From: Actinomycetes bacterium | GTDB lineage: Bacteria; Actinomycetota; Acidimicrobiia; Acidimicrobiales; Palsa-688 | Reading direction: 5' to 3' | Length of the DNA stretch: 64,000 bases | NCBI GenBank assembly: GCA_021808665.1 | Contig: JAKBBA010000014.1 | Coordinates: 1-64,000, forward strand | Shown: positions 17,737-26,205 of the stretch, in pieces | How the letters are laid out: each line of letters begins with the position of its first letter | How positions within the stretch are numbered: position 1 is the stretch's first letter | Notes under the pieces: model-generated | Seen by the model: the letters and a program-made list of their open reading frames with translations, nothing else | Databases searched by the model: none | Told to the model about the DNA's origin: nothing | Program-made: the position numbers and the translations under genes

Positions 17737-18741
17737 ATGATAGTGGCTCTGTGTGGCGGTGTAGGCGCAGCCCGGATGCTTTCCGGGCTGTCCTCGGTGA
17801 TCGCTCCCGAGGAGATAACCGCCGTCGTCAACACCGGCGACGACACGATCGTGCACGGCCTTCACGTGTCACCCGACCTAGACACCGTTACTTACACCCT
17901 CGCCGGGGCCATAAATCCGACGTCGGGATGGGGGCTCGACGGCGAAACCTGGAGTGCAATGAGGGAACTGCGAGAGCTGAGCCAGGGCCGACTGGGCTGG
18001 TTCAACCTGGGTGACCGAGACCTTGGCACACACCTGTACCGCACGAGCAGGCTGAGCGAAGGAGCAACGCTCAGCCAGGTGGCAACAGAGATAGCAATGA
18101 GATGGTCAGTGAGAGTAAGGGTCATCCCTATGTCCGACGATCCGGTCCGCACCAAGGTGTTCGTCGCTGACGGAACCGGCGGGGAGGTAGAACTTGACTT
18201 CCAGGAGTACTTCGTCAAGGAGCGACACCAAGTTCCCGTACGCAGCGTCGAGTTCCGCGGAGCAGACACAGCGAAGGCAGCCCCAGGCGTACTGGAGGCG
18301 ATAGCGTCATGCGACACGATCGTGATCTGCCCTTCCAACCCAGTGGTGTCGATCGGCCCTGTGCTTGCTACCGGCGGTATCGGCGAGGCGGTGGCCGCCC
18401 GCCGTTCCTCGACGGTGGCGGTGTCTCCTATCATCGACGGCCACGCCCTCAAGGGTCCCGCCGACCGAATGCTCGCCGAGCTGGACCAGGACGCTTCGGT
18501 GGTCGGCGTGGCGCGGATGTGGTCTCGCTACTCTGCGACCCTTGTCATCGACGAGGCGGACGCCGGACGCGCAGCCGAAGTGGAAGCCGAGGGGATGGAC
18601 GTCCTAATCTGCCCGACGGTCATGTCCGACAGAAGCAGGGCCGAGGACCTCGCCCGCAGCGTGCTGTCTCTGCGCACCCCCCGCGCTGCGCTGCAGGCCC
18701 TCACCGGCCCGCCACGGCGGGGCACCCTGGACCGACAGTGA
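17737..18741 (+). CDS. cofD: CofD/FbiA, phospho-enolpyruvyl/lactyl transferase of F420 synthesis
   Basis: 334 residues. CofD (FbiA) joins the guanylated three-carbon acid to the deazaflavin FO, giving (dehydro-)F420-0. Motifs: CGGVGAARMLSGL at the N-terminus, AVVNTGDDTIVHGLHVSPDLDT, WFNLGDRDLGTH and ICPSNPVVSIGPVL, all typical of the family. The ATG at 17737 is the natural start, although the frame is open for 100 codons upstream. The last codons overlap cofE by four bases. F420 serves many redox enzymes in actinobacteria, and the presence of this pair is a good lineage marker. Confidence 0.93.
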   Translation: MIVALCGGVGAARMLSGLSSVIAPEEITAVVNTGDDTIVHGLHVSPDLDTVTYTLAGAINPTSGWGLDGETWSAMRELRELSQGRLGWFNLGDRDLGTHLYRTSRLSEGATLSQVATEIAMRWSVRVRVIPMSDDPVRTKVFVADGTGGEVELDFQEYFVKERHQVPVRSVEFRGADTAKAAPGVLEAIASCDTIVICPSNPVVSIGPVLATGGIGEAVAARRSSTVAVSPIIDGHALKGPADRMLAELDQDASVVGVARMWSRYSATLVIDEADAGRAAEVEAEGMDVLICPTVMSDRSRAEDLARSVLSLRTPRAALQALTGPPRRGTLDRQ

Positions 18742-19493
18742 CGGTCAGCCTCATACCCGTCGAGGGGATAGGCGAGATCCACCCTGGGGACGACCTAGCA
18801 GAGATCATCTTCTCAGCGACCCGGCGGTCAAGTGGCGCGCCGGGCCACGCACCAGCTTCGGCCCCCGACTCCGGCAACGTGGTGCTAAGTGACGGTGACG
18901 TCGTGGTCGTAACCCAAAAGATCGTGTCCAAAGCCGAGGGGCGCATGGTGAAAATCGACCCTGGCGACCCGCGCTCCCACAAGGTTCACGTCGAAGCGGA
19001 AGCGGTGAGGATCATCCGACGGCGCGGGGATCTCGTCATGACCGAAACCCGCCACGGGTTTGTCTGCGCCAACTCGGGGGTGGACTTGTCCAACGTCGAG
19101 GCGGGATGGGCAGCGTTGCTGCCCATCGACCCGGACCGCTCAGCGAGGAGGATCCGCGACGGCCTCGTAGCGCGAGGCGCCTCGAACGTTGGGGTCGTCA
19201 TCTCTGACACTTTCGGTCGCGCCTGGCGCAGAGGTGTCACCGACGTGGCCATCGGCTGCGCCGGGGTGGCGGCGGTAGTCGACCTACGCGGGACCCGCGA
19301 CGCTCTCGGACGAGAGCTGAACGTCACAGAGGTATGCGTCGCAGACGAGATCGCCGGCGCAGCCGAGTTGGTCATGGGCAAGTCGACCGGGATTCCGGTA
19401 GCTATAGTCCGAGGCGTGGACCCCTCGTGGCTTCGCGAGGGGTCGGTTAAGCAAGAGATCGTCCGCCCCCACCAAGAGGACCTCTTCAGGTAA
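18738..19493 (+). CDS. cofE: CofE, F420-0:gamma-glutamyl ligase (single domain)
   Basis: 251 residues; adds glutamates to F420-0. Seen: IPVEGIGEIHPGDDLAE, VVVVTQKIVSKAEGR, ETRHGFVCANSGVDLSNV, ISDTFGRAWRRGVTDVAIG and GKSTGIPVAIVRG. The start is a GTG overlapping the cofD stop (GTGA). Unlike mycobacterial FbiB, which carries a C-terminal flavin domain that reduces dehydro-F420-0, this protein stops after the ligase domain. Its 3' end overlaps the convergent nucleotidyltransferase gene by 8 bases. Confidence 0.93.
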   Translation: MTVSLIPVEGIGEIHPGDDLAEIIFSATRRSSGAPGHAPASAPDSGNVVLSDGDVVVVTQKIVSKAEGRMVKIDPGDPRSHKVHVEAEAVRIIRRRGDLVMTETRHGFVCANSGVDLSNVEAGWAALLPIDPDRSARRIRDGLVARGASNVGVVISDTFGRAWRRGVTDVAIGCAGVAAVVDLRGTRDALGRELNVTEVCVADEIAGAAELVMGKSTGIPVAIVRGVDPSWLREGSVKQEIVRPHQEDLFR

Positions 19494-20448
19494 CGCCGGG
19501 CAGACGCGCGCCGACTAGACCCAAGCCGGCTTGGATTGCGTGACCTGCTCCTATCACGCACAGTCCGTCGAGGGTGGCGCCCTCCCCTATGTTCGCCCGG
19601 GGACCTACGATCGAACCGACGATACGGGCTTTGGGTCCGACCACGGCCCCGTCCATCACAACTGAGCTCTCCACCCAGGAGCCTTCACCGATCTCGACTC
19701 CGGCACCGACGACGCTGCGAATGACGCTGCCAGCTCCCGTCGCGGTCTGAGCGTAGGCGAGGTTCGCCCTCAAGTAGGCGTCAGGGGTGCCAGCGTCGAG
19801 CCATGCTGCGTCCGAACCCAAAGCGAACAGCCTTCCCGCTGCGGCCAACTCGGGGAAAGTCTCGCGCTCTATGGAGACTCTCCGGCCTGAAGGGACACGA
19901 TCGACGACGGACCGTTCGAGCACGTAGGTCCCCGCATTTATGTAGTTGGTGGGGGCCTCGCCCGGGGGCGGCTTCTCTATGAAAGCCTCGACCATCCCCG
20001 CGTCGTCGGTCGGCACGACCCCAAAGGCGGACGGGTCAGCGACAGGGGTGAGTGCTATCGTCGCCTCGGCACTTCGATCCCTGTGGAACGCCACCAGCGC
20101 GGTAAGGTCCAAGTCGGTGAGTACGTCACCGTTCACTACCACGAAGGTCTCGTCGAGGCCAGCCTCCACAGCAGCGAAGCGTATCGCCCCAGCGGTGTCG
20201 AGAGGCGAGGATTCGACAGCGTAGCGGAGGGTCACTCCACAGCTTTCGCCCGACGGGTAGGCCTCCGTAAAAGCGTCCGGCCGGTATCCCAGGGACAGGA
20301 CAGCCTCGGTTATCCCGTGCGAGCTGAGCCATTCGAGAACTCGCTCGATCATCGGCCGACCACCGACCGGCAGCATCTGCTTCGGGGCGCTTAAGGTCAG
20401 GGGACGCAGGCGGGTCCCCTCGCCACCGACGAGCACCACGGCTTTCAT
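19486..20448 (-). CDS. Mannose-1-phosphate guanylyltransferase-like nucleotidyltransferase
   Basis: 320 residues. The N-terminal nucleotidyltransferase domain starts MKAVVLVGGEGTRLRPLT with PKQMLPVGGRPMIE, a VVNGDVLTD metal site, and IEKPP followed by NAGTYVLE. The C-terminus is a hexapeptide-repeat (left-handed beta-helix) tail. It corresponds in position and architecture to mycobacterial Rv3264c, a GDP-mannose pyrophosphorylase. It is the last gene of the minus-strand rhamnose operon, three bases after the preceding gene. Glucose-1-P substrates are possible from sequence alone; context with mannose genes favours GDP-mannose. Confidence 0.82.
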   Translation of the reverse strand: MKAVVLVGGEGTRLRPLTLSAPKQMLPVGGRPMIERVLEWLSSHGITEAVLSLGYRPDAFTEAYPSGESCGVTLRYAVESSPLDTAGAIRFAAVEAGLDETFVVVNGDVLTDLDLTALVAFHRDRSAEATIALTPVADPSAFGVVPTDDAGMVEAFIEKPPPGEAPTNYINAGTYVLERSVVDRVPSGRRVSIERETFPELAAAGRLFALGSDAAWLDAGTPDAYLRANLAYAQTATGAGSVIRSVVGAGVEIGEGSWVESSVVMDGAVVGPKARIVGSIVGPRANIGEGATLDGLCVIGAGHAIQAGLGLVGARLPGVT

Positions 20449-20450
20449 CG

Positions 20451-21287
20451 TCAGCCCTTGGGGGCCGTCGTGGACGTCGACCCTTTCAACGTCGTCGAGG
20501 GCGAGTTCGTGGCGGAAGGCTTGGGCGCTGTCGTCGCAGCGGACTTTGCCGCTGGGACGGTCGTAGCGGACGCTGACGGGACGGTGCTAGCCGTACCGGT
20601 CGAAGACGAAGCCGCCTGGAGGGCGCTGAGAGCTTTGCCCACCGAGGCGGGAGGCGCAGGGATCGACGAAGCATCGCCCGACGGCACGAAGGCGATCGTT
20701 ATGAGGTCACCGTTTACGAAAGGAACTTGAGTAGGGTCGAGCTTGGGAAGCTGGTTCTTGGCACCGTTGTAAATCTCCCCGACTGTATCGCCGACGTAGG
20801 CGAACTGTTTCACGTACACGTGTCCGGGTTGCCCCTCGCAAGTGTTGCCATCCAGATAGAGGTGGCCTCCTGGAAGCTGGAGCTCGGCGGCGTTGAGCTT
20901 CATGCCAACGGCGGAGGCGAACTTATCCAAAGTGGCGTTCTTGCCGGCGACAGCCTTTACTTTGGGGGCAACCGTGATGATCCCAGTCTGGGTGGTGGTA
21001 ATGCCCTGCGGGTCGGCGGCCGGGACTTTGATGTCGGGCAGAAACTTGCCGCAAGCGTATACGGCATAGCCTTCGTACCAAGTGGTGCCCACCGTAGGAG
21101 CAGTGCCGCCCGCGTTGTTGATCTGCGCGATCAGTCGGTTGCGGCTGGTAACAGTGCCTGCGAGGCCGAGCACCACGATGACAGCGATGACCGCGAAGTA
21201 CCCCCATGGGGTCCGACGACGCCTACCCTTCCCGCTGCCGATCCCGGCTGCGCGAGCTACTTTCTTACTAGACGAAGCCTTGCCCAT
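20451..21287 (-). CDS. Single-pass membrane protein with Ser/Thr/Pro-rich tail
   Basis: 278 residues: a Lys/Arg-rich cytoplasmic head, one transmembrane helix (YFAVIAVIVVLGLAGTV, about residues 30-46), a compact extracytoplasmic domain with two Cys (YACGKFLPD and NTCEGQPGHVYV) and a low-complexity Ala/Ser/Thr/Pro tail of about 70 residues. It sits between wbbL and the nucleotidyltransferase in the rml operon. Actinobacterial genomes often carry such a protein here, but I know no assigned function; a role at the cell wall is inference. ATG at 21287. Confidence 0.65.
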   Translation of the reverse strand: MGKASSSKKVARAAGIGSGKGRRRRTPWGYFAVIAVIVVLGLAGTVTSRNRLIAQINNAGGTAPTVGTTWYEGYAVYACGKFLPDIKVPAADPQGITTTQTGIITVAPKVKAVAGKNATLDKFASAVGMKLNAAELQLPGGHLYLDGNTCEGQPGHVYVKQFAYVGDTVGEIYNGAKNQLPKLDPTQVPFVNGDLITIAFVPSGDASSIPAPPASVGKALSALQAASSSTGTASTVPSASATTVPAAKSAATTAPKPSATNSPSTTLKGSTSTTAPKG

Positions 21288-21300
21288 GTCGGCGGTCAGG

Positions 21301-22257
21301 TTAGCCGGTCGAGCGGCCTTCTCCCAGCCAACCCCTCTTCACGCCAGAGACGAACCTCGCAGCGACCGACACCGCAGCCCGGACCGCAAGTCCCAATAGC
21401 AGTGCTGCCCGGCCGACACCGGCCAGGTCGCCGGTTCGCCGCCGGGAGAAGATCCACATCGACTTGTGATGAGCCACGATCATCTTGTAAGGATGAAGGT
21501 CGGCTGCAACCCCTTGAGCGTGCTTCACGACCGCCGACGGCTCGTAGGCCACCTGCCATCCAGCCTCCCCGAGACGCCAGCACAGGTCCACGTCCTCCAT
21601 GTACATGAAGTAGGCCGGGTCGAATCCGCCGATCGTCTCCCACGCCTCCCTGCGAGCCAAAAAACATGCTCCTGACACCCAGTCGACCAGGGCCGCCTCC
21701 GAGTGATCCCAGTCTACGAGGCGGTAGCGCCGGGTGAAGGGATTCCCGGGAAAGAAAAGTCCCAGCACTGCATGTCCGACAGCGTCGAGCATCGACGGGA
21801 ACGCCCGCGCCGAAGGGTATAGCGTCCCGTCTGAGTTCAACAGCTTCGGGCCGACCATCCCAACGGCTGGGTTCTCGTCGAGAGTCGAGCGCAAGGCCGC
21901 AAGCGCTCCAGGCCGCAGCTCGATGTCCGGGTTGCACACGAGGAGCATCGGGCACCTCGACAGCTCTGGGCGGGCCGCACCGAGGTTCGCCGCGCGTCCG
22001 TACCCGACATTCGCTCCCGACGGCAGCCAGATAGCCCCTGCCGTTTCGGCCACTTCCGCCGAGTCGTCGCTCGATCCGTTGTCCACGACGACCAGCCTGG
22101 CCACGCCCTCCTCGCGAAGGGAACTCAGGCAACGGCGGAGATGACCGGCCGTGTTGAAATTAACCACTACGGCCGCTATGTCCACCATATCCTCGGTCGC
22201 TTTCGGAGCCAGCAACGACGACTGCCGTGGCGGGGGCTGTAGAGACGGCGCGTTCAC
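21301..22257 (-). CDS. wbbL: WbbL-like rhamnosyltransferase (GT2)
   Basis: 318 residues, GT-A fold: AAVVVNFNTAGHLRRCL, VVDNGSSDDS, GYGRAANLGA, LVCNPDIELRPG (metal-binding Asp), WVSGACFLARREAWETIGGFDPAYFMYMEDVDLCWR (read in two parts, acceptor motif). In mycobacteria WbbL attaches rhamnose from dTDP-rhamnose to GlcNAc-PP-decaprenol, starting the linker between peptidoglycan and arabinogalactan. The GTG at 22257 overlaps the rmlD stop (GTGA), so it is coupled to the enzyme that makes its donor. Exact acceptor in this organism is inference. Confidence 0.85.
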   Translation of the reverse strand: MNAPSLQPPPRQSSLLAPKATEDMVDIAAVVVNFNTAGHLRRCLSSLREEGVARLVVVDNGSSDDSAEVAETAGAIWLPSGANVGYGRAANLGAARPELSRCPMLLVCNPDIELRPGALAALRSTLDENPAVGMVGPKLLNSDGTLYPSARAFPSMLDAVGHAVLGLFFPGNPFTRRYRLVDWDHSEAALVDWVSGACFLARREAWETIGGFDPAYFMYMEDVDLCWRLGEAGWQVAYEPSAVVKHAQGVAADLHPYKMIVAHHKSMWIFSRRRTGDLAGVGRAALLLGLAVRAAVSVAARFVSGVKRGWLGEGRSTG

Positions 22258-23120
22258 GCCAGCAACTCTTTGACCGCCCTGTTCAGGGGTTCGTGGTAGT
22301 CGTCGAGCAGACCCCGCCCGGACAGGCGCAGCACCGCGTTGTCGAGCACCGAGTTCCTGGGTCTCGGTGCTGGCCTGGGCGGCTGCAGCTGCTCCGTAGT
22401 GATCGCTTGCACACGATCCTGATCGCCGCCGCTGGCGACGACCACGTCCCTTGCGAACTGATACCAGCTCGTCGCTCCCTGGTTGGTCACGTGCGCGATC
22501 CCCGGAGCGCGATCCCTACCCAGTCTGAGCACCGCTACTGCAAGGTCTGAGGTGAAGGTGGGGCAGCCGAACTGGTCGTCGACGAAACGCAGCGGTCCGT
22601 CCCCCGCAGCGAGGCGCAGAATCGTCTTTACCATGTTGCTCCCGAAGGCACCGCAGACCCACGAGGTACGCACCACCGACGCGCCCGGACAGACGGCGAG
22701 GACCTCCCGCTCGCCTGCAAGTTTGGAGGCACCGTACACCGACAGCGGGTTGGTCTGGTCCCATTCGTTGTAGGGACGCGACAGCGTCCCGTCGAAGACG
22801 TAGTCAGTGGACAGCGCCACTAGATGGGCGCCGTAGCGCTGCGCTGCCTCGGCGACGTTCCGGCTCCCGAGGGCGTTGACCCGAAACGCCTTCCCCGGAT
22901 CCGCCTCGCAGGCGTCGACCGCCGTCCAAGCGGCCGCGTGGATTACGAGGCTCGGCCGGTACGCTTCGACCGCCGAGAGGACTGTCTCCCTGTCACCCAC
23001 GTCGAGCTGCCCGCTCGACGCTGCTATGAGTTCCAGGTCCGGCTGGCTCGAAGCGAGCCTGGAGATCTCGCAGCCGAGCTGGCCCCCTGCGCCGGTGATG
23101 AGGACCTTCAATCCCACCAC
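22254..23120 (-). CDS. rmlD: dTDP-4-dehydrorhamnose reductase
   Basis: About 288 residues, last step of dTDP-L-rhamnose synthesis. Motifs: ITGAGGQLGCEI (NADPH loop), VIHAAAWTAVDACE, STDYVFDG, YGASKLAGE (catalytic Tyr/Lys), VRTSWVCGAFGSNMV and FVDDQFGCPTFTSDLA. The frame runs on upstream to 23363, over rmlB; homology begins at KVLITGAGG. The possible starts GTG 23120, GTG 23117 and TTG 23111 differ by only a few residues. It lies 46 bases after rmlB and overlaps wbbL. Confidence 0.92.
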   Translation of the reverse strand: MVGLKVLITGAGGQLGCEISRLASSQPDLELIAASSGQLDVGDRETVLSAVEAYRPSLVIHAAAWTAVDACEADPGKAFRVNALGSRNVAEAAQRYGAHLVALSTDYVFDGTLSRPYNEWDQTNPLSVYGASKLAGEREVLAVCPGASVVRTSWVCGAFGSNMVKTILRLAAGDGPLRFVDDQFGCPTFTSDLAVAVLRLGRDRAPGIAHVTNQGATSWYQFARDVVVASGGDQDRVQAITTEQLQPPRPAPRPRNSVLDNAVLRLSGRGLLDDYHEPLNRAVKELLA

Positions 23121-23166
23121 CCACGCACCCCCGGCACGTCGTCGCACCTGCCGAGAATCCTCGACG

Positions 23167-24132
23167 TCATCGGACGCCTTTGAGCGGCTCCCACCACCAG
23201 CGGTTGTCCCGATACCAGGCAAACGTCGCGGCGAGGGCCTGATCGAGATCCGCCGACGGCTCCCAGCCGAGCTTGCGGACCTTGGTGGAGTCGACCGCGT
23301 AGCGCCGGTCGTGGCCGAGGCGGTCCTCCACGTAGCGGACCATGTCTTCTCCGGCACCAGCAAGAGCGAGGAGCCTGTCGGTCAGATCCCGGTTCGAGAG
23401 CTCGTTTCCGGCGCCGATGTTGTATATCTCCCCGGCTTCTCCCTTGCGCAGAACAAGGTCGATGGCTGAACAGTTGTCCTGGACGTGAAGCCAGTCACGT
23501 CGGTTCAGGCCATCGCCGTAAAGCGGAACTTTCCTCCCGTCGAGAAGGTTCGTGGCGAAGAGTGGGATCACCTTCTCGGGATACTGCCAGGGCCCGAAGT
23601 TGTTCGACGACCGGGTGACGATCACCGGGGTCTGGTAGGTGGAAAAGTACGACAGGGCTATCAGGTCGGAGCCGGCTTTCGACGCGCTGTAGGGAGATCG
23701 GGGGTCGAGAGGGTCGGTCTCGACGCTTTCCCCCTCCTCGACAGAGCCGTAGACCTCGTCGGTCGAAACGTGCACAACGCGAGACACCCCGAGAGTCCTA
23801 CACGCGTGCATGACTGCGTTCGTCCCGACGCAGTTGGTCACCACGAAATCCTCGGGGCCGGTAATCGACCTGTCGACGTGACTCTCCGCTGCGAAGTGGA
23901 CTACTGAGTCGTGGCCCTCCAGCACCGCTGTGAGAGCTTCGAGGTCGCAGATGTTCGCGTGAACGAAACGGTAACGGCCAGCGTAAAGCTCGTCGAGGCC
24001 GGCGAGGGTCGACTCGTTGCCAGCGTAGGTAAGAGCGTCATAGACAGTCACCGCGTCGTCAGTCGACTCCAATACGTGGCGCACGTAGTTGGAGCCGATG
24101 AAACCGGCTCCTCCAGTGACGAGAATCTTCAT
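23167..24132 (-). CDS. rmlB: dTDP-glucose 4,6-dehydratase
   Basis: 321 residues. Converts dTDP-glucose to dTDP-4-keto-6-deoxyglucose. MKILVTGGAGFIGSNYVRH at the N-terminus, HFAAESHVDRSI, STDEVYGSVEEG (catalytic Thr/Asp/Glu), YSASKAGSD, RSSNNFGPWQYPEKVIP and GDGLNRRDWLHV. All catalytic residues are present and the length is normal. ATG at 24132. It follows rmlA with 107 bases between, where a stem-loop lies. Confidence 0.95.
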   Translation of the reverse strand: MKILVTGGAGFIGSNYVRHVLESTDDAVTVYDALTYAGNESTLAGLDELYAGRYRFVHANICDLEALTAVLEGHDSVVHFAAESHVDRSITGPEDFVVTNCVGTNAVMHACRTLGVSRVVHVSTDEVYGSVEEGESVETDPLDPRSPYSASKAGSDLIALSYFSTYQTPVIVTRSSNNFGPWQYPEKVIPLFATNLLDGRKVPLYGDGLNRRDWLHVQDNCSAIDLVLRKGEAGEIYNIGAGNELSNRDLTDRLLALAGAGEDMVRYVEDRLGHDRRYAVDSTKVRKLGWEPSADLDQALAATFAWYRDNRWWWEPLKGVR

Positions 24133-24198
24133 GGCCGCCGAGGTTAGCCGGGACAGCCCAGCGTCGGGTCGGCGTCAAACTCATCGCCGATCCGTATC

Positions 24199-24231
24199 GC
24201 AGTTAGCTGCTGCTCTAATGGGGCTAACTGC
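24199..24231. repeat. Stem-loop between rmlA and rmlB
   Basis: GCAGTTAGC-N15-GCTAACTGC, perfect 9-base arms. On the minus strand it lies nine bases after the rmlA stop and 67 bases before the rmlB start. It could be a partial terminator or an mRNA processing/stability element that sets different levels of rmlA and rmlBD. No U-run follows. Confidence 0.45.
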
Positions 24232-24239
24232 CGCGTCGA

Positions 24240-25367
24240 CTACTTGAGGTCGACGCTGCAGTGGTCGCCGACCATGAGCCTGGTCGCACTTGGACGCTGA
24301 GCGGTCCTGGTCACGCTCACGTGATGCCCAAGTAGTGAATCCTCGATCCTTCCCGCCTCTACCACGCTGCAGTCGTCAAGGATGACAGCGTGCTCGACCT
24401 CGCTGCCAGTGATCGTGCAACGGCGGCCTATAGCGCTGAACGGCCCGATGAAGCTATCGGTTACTGTCGTGCCAGCGCCGATAACCGCCGGACCGCGCAC
24501 CCGGCTTCGGCGAAGTGTCGCCCCTTCCTCCAACACGACCCGACCCTCTATCTCGGATACGTCGTCTACCTGCCCGTCGATCTGGCGCTCAAGGGTCTCC
24601 AGTATCAGGCTGTTGGCCTCCAGCAGCGGAGTCAGTTTGCCGGTGTCGATCCACCAGCCGTCGAGAATCTCGGTGCGGACTCGCAGCCCCTGCCGGACTA
24701 ACCATCCGATCGCGTCGGTGATCTCCAGCTCCCCCCGAGCCGACGGCTCGATAGCCGACACGGCGTCGTGGATTCGCGAGTCGAAGAGGTAAACCCCAAC
24801 GAGAGCCAGGTTGCTGGCTGGGTTGGCTGGCTTCTCCACGAGGCGGACCACCGATCCGTCCGGGCCGAGCTCTGCGACCCCGAAGTGCTGCGGGTCGGGG
24901 ACAGCCTTGAGGAGGATCTGCGCGCAAGGGGGCTCGGGGTGGCTGCCATCGAGAGTCTGGGCGCTCGCCCGCCGGCGGTCATCCTCGAAGCGCTCGACGA
25001 ATTCCTCCAACGACTGCTGGAGGAGGTTGTCCCCCAGGTACATGACAAAGTCCTCGTCGCCAAGGAAATCCCGGGCGATTCGCACTGCATGGGCGAGCCC
25101 GAGGGGGGCCTCTTGTGGGATGTAAGTGACTTCCACATCCCACTCAGAGCCGTCCCCGACCGCCCCGCGGATCTCGTCGGCGGTGTCGCCGACGATGATC
25201 CCCACCGACTTGATGCCCGCCGAGGCGATCGCTTCCAACCCGTAGAAGAGGATCGGCTTGTTAGCGACGGGTACCAGCTGTTTAGCCCGGGTGTGGGTTA
25301 TGGGTCGAAGCCGGGTTCCTGCTCCGCCGGCGAGGATCAGCGCCTTCACGAGGGGTGACGCTACCAC
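24240..25367 (-). CDS. rmlA: Glucose-1-phosphate thymidylyltransferase, long form
   Basis: 375 residues. KALILAGGAGTRLRPIT with AKQLVPVANKPIL (catalytic Arg/Lys loop), MYLGDNLLQQ (metal Asp), VEKP and DGWWIDTGKLTPLLEAN. The ~120-residue C-terminal hexapeptide-repeat domain marks the long StrD/RmlA-long group rather than the ~290-residue RmlA. It makes dTDP-glucose. The start GTG at 25367 has AGGA seven bases upstream; GTG 25349 is a possible alternative directly before the conserved part. First gene of the rhamnose operon. Confidence 0.9.
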   Translation of the reverse strand: MVASPLVKALILAGGAGTRLRPITHTRAKQLVPVANKPILFYGLEAIASAGIKSVGIIVGDTADEIRGAVGDGSEWDVEVTYIPQEAPLGLAHAVRIARDFLGDEDFVMYLGDNLLQQSLEEFVERFEDDRRRASAQTLDGSHPEPPCAQILLKAVPDPQHFGVAELGPDGSVVRLVEKPANPASNLALVGVYLFDSRIHDAVSAIEPSARGELEITDAIGWLVRQGLRVRTEILDGWWIDTGKLTPLLEANSLILETLERQIDGQVDDVSEIEGRVVLEEGATLRRSRVRGPAVIGAGTTVTDSFIGPFSAIGRRCTITGSEVEHAVILDDCSVVEAGRIEDSLLGHHVSVTRTAQRPSATRLMVGDHCSVDLK

Positions 25368-25394
25368 TGGCCATTCCTGCAGGCGGCCGAACTG

Positions 25395-26186
25395 CTAGCG
25401 AAGGTGAGTCACGTCCCCAACCGAAAGCACCGTTTCGCCGCCGTCCTCGCCACGAACGACGAGACGGCCGGCACGGTCCAAGCCGACCGCTACACCTAGC
25501 AGCCTTCGTTGCTGTCCGAGATCGACCTCCACGCGACGTCCGAGCGTGGCGCATGCGCCGGCGTAATCGGAAGCGATCCGATCCCAGTCCCCGAGACGGC
25601 CGTCCAAGTCGACCAGCCAGCAGGCGACCAGGTCGCTACGCGAAATCCTCCTCCCCGCCAGCTCGTCGAGAATCGCAGCTCCTGGGGGACCGCCGTGCAC
25701 GTTTAGGCCCATGCCCACAACCACGGCGCTCTGTCCGGGCGACTCCCGGGCAGAGCCGGTCGACGCCTCGGTGAGAATACCGGCGAGCTTAGCGGTTCCA
25801 TCCGCTGCGAGCAGGTCGTTGGGCCATTTTATGAGAGTCGGGACCCCGGCTACCTCGCCGCATGCGAACTGCGCTGACAGCGCAGCAGCGCCAGCCAAGA
25901 GGTGCCAGCGCTGCGGGTCGAGCCCCGCCGGCCTGAGAAGCAGCGACACGAGGAGCGCTTCGCCCGAGCTGGCCTCCCATCGCCTGTCGAGGCGTCCACG
26001 ACCGGCGGTTTGGAAGTCGGCTACGACCACGAGCCCGTCGCCTCCACCGCTCGCCGCTACCGACATGGCGTCCCTGTTAGTGGAGGCGGTCACCTCGACA
26101 TAGCGCACGTCCCTGAACCGGAACCCTCCAGCTGCCCTGGTTCCTGCACGCTCCGTGATCCGTCGGACTAGCCCATTTTGGTTCAT
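25395..26186 (-). CDS. birA: Biotin--protein ligase BirA, catalytic domain only
   Basis: 263 residues. It joins biotin to carboxyl carrier domains. Seen: STNRDAM (adenylate loop start), DFQTAGRGRLDRRWEA (the GRGR biotin/AMP loop), LIKWPNDLLA (Lys-Trp-Pro-Asn-Asp), KLAGILTE, VVGMGLNV, and the short SH3-like C-terminal domain. No N-terminal helix-turn-helix is present, so this is a monofunctional ligase that does not act as repressor. The ATG at 26186 is best supported. Its target, the BCCP domain of the divergent carboxylase subunit, is encoded next door. Confidence 0.9.
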   Translation of the reverse strand: MNQNGLVRRITERAGTRAAGGFRFRDVRYVEVTASTNRDAMSVAASGGGDGLVVVADFQTAGRGRLDRRWEASSGEALLVSLLLRPAGLDPQRWHLLAGAAALSAQFACGEVAGVPTLIKWPNDLLAADGTAKLAGILTEASTGSARESPGQSAVVVGMGLNVHGGPPGAAILDELAGRRISRSDLVACWLVDLDGRLGDWDRIASDYAGACATLGRRVEVDLGQQRRLLGVAVGLDRAGRLVVRGEDGGETVLSVGDVTHLR

Positions 26187-26205
26187 GCTGACAGAATGCT
26201 TTCTC

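Noticed and set aside
16410..17846. A 478-codon frame on the minus strand across the GT4 and cofD genes
   Set aside because: It is antisense to two well-supported genes, has no recognisable motif and a composition typical of a GC-rich shadow frame.
15034..24231. Shared heptamer GCTAACT in the inverted repeats at 15034 and 24199
   Set aside because: The half-sites are in opposite order and a 7-base word is expected by chance in 64 kb, so no common regulator is claimed.
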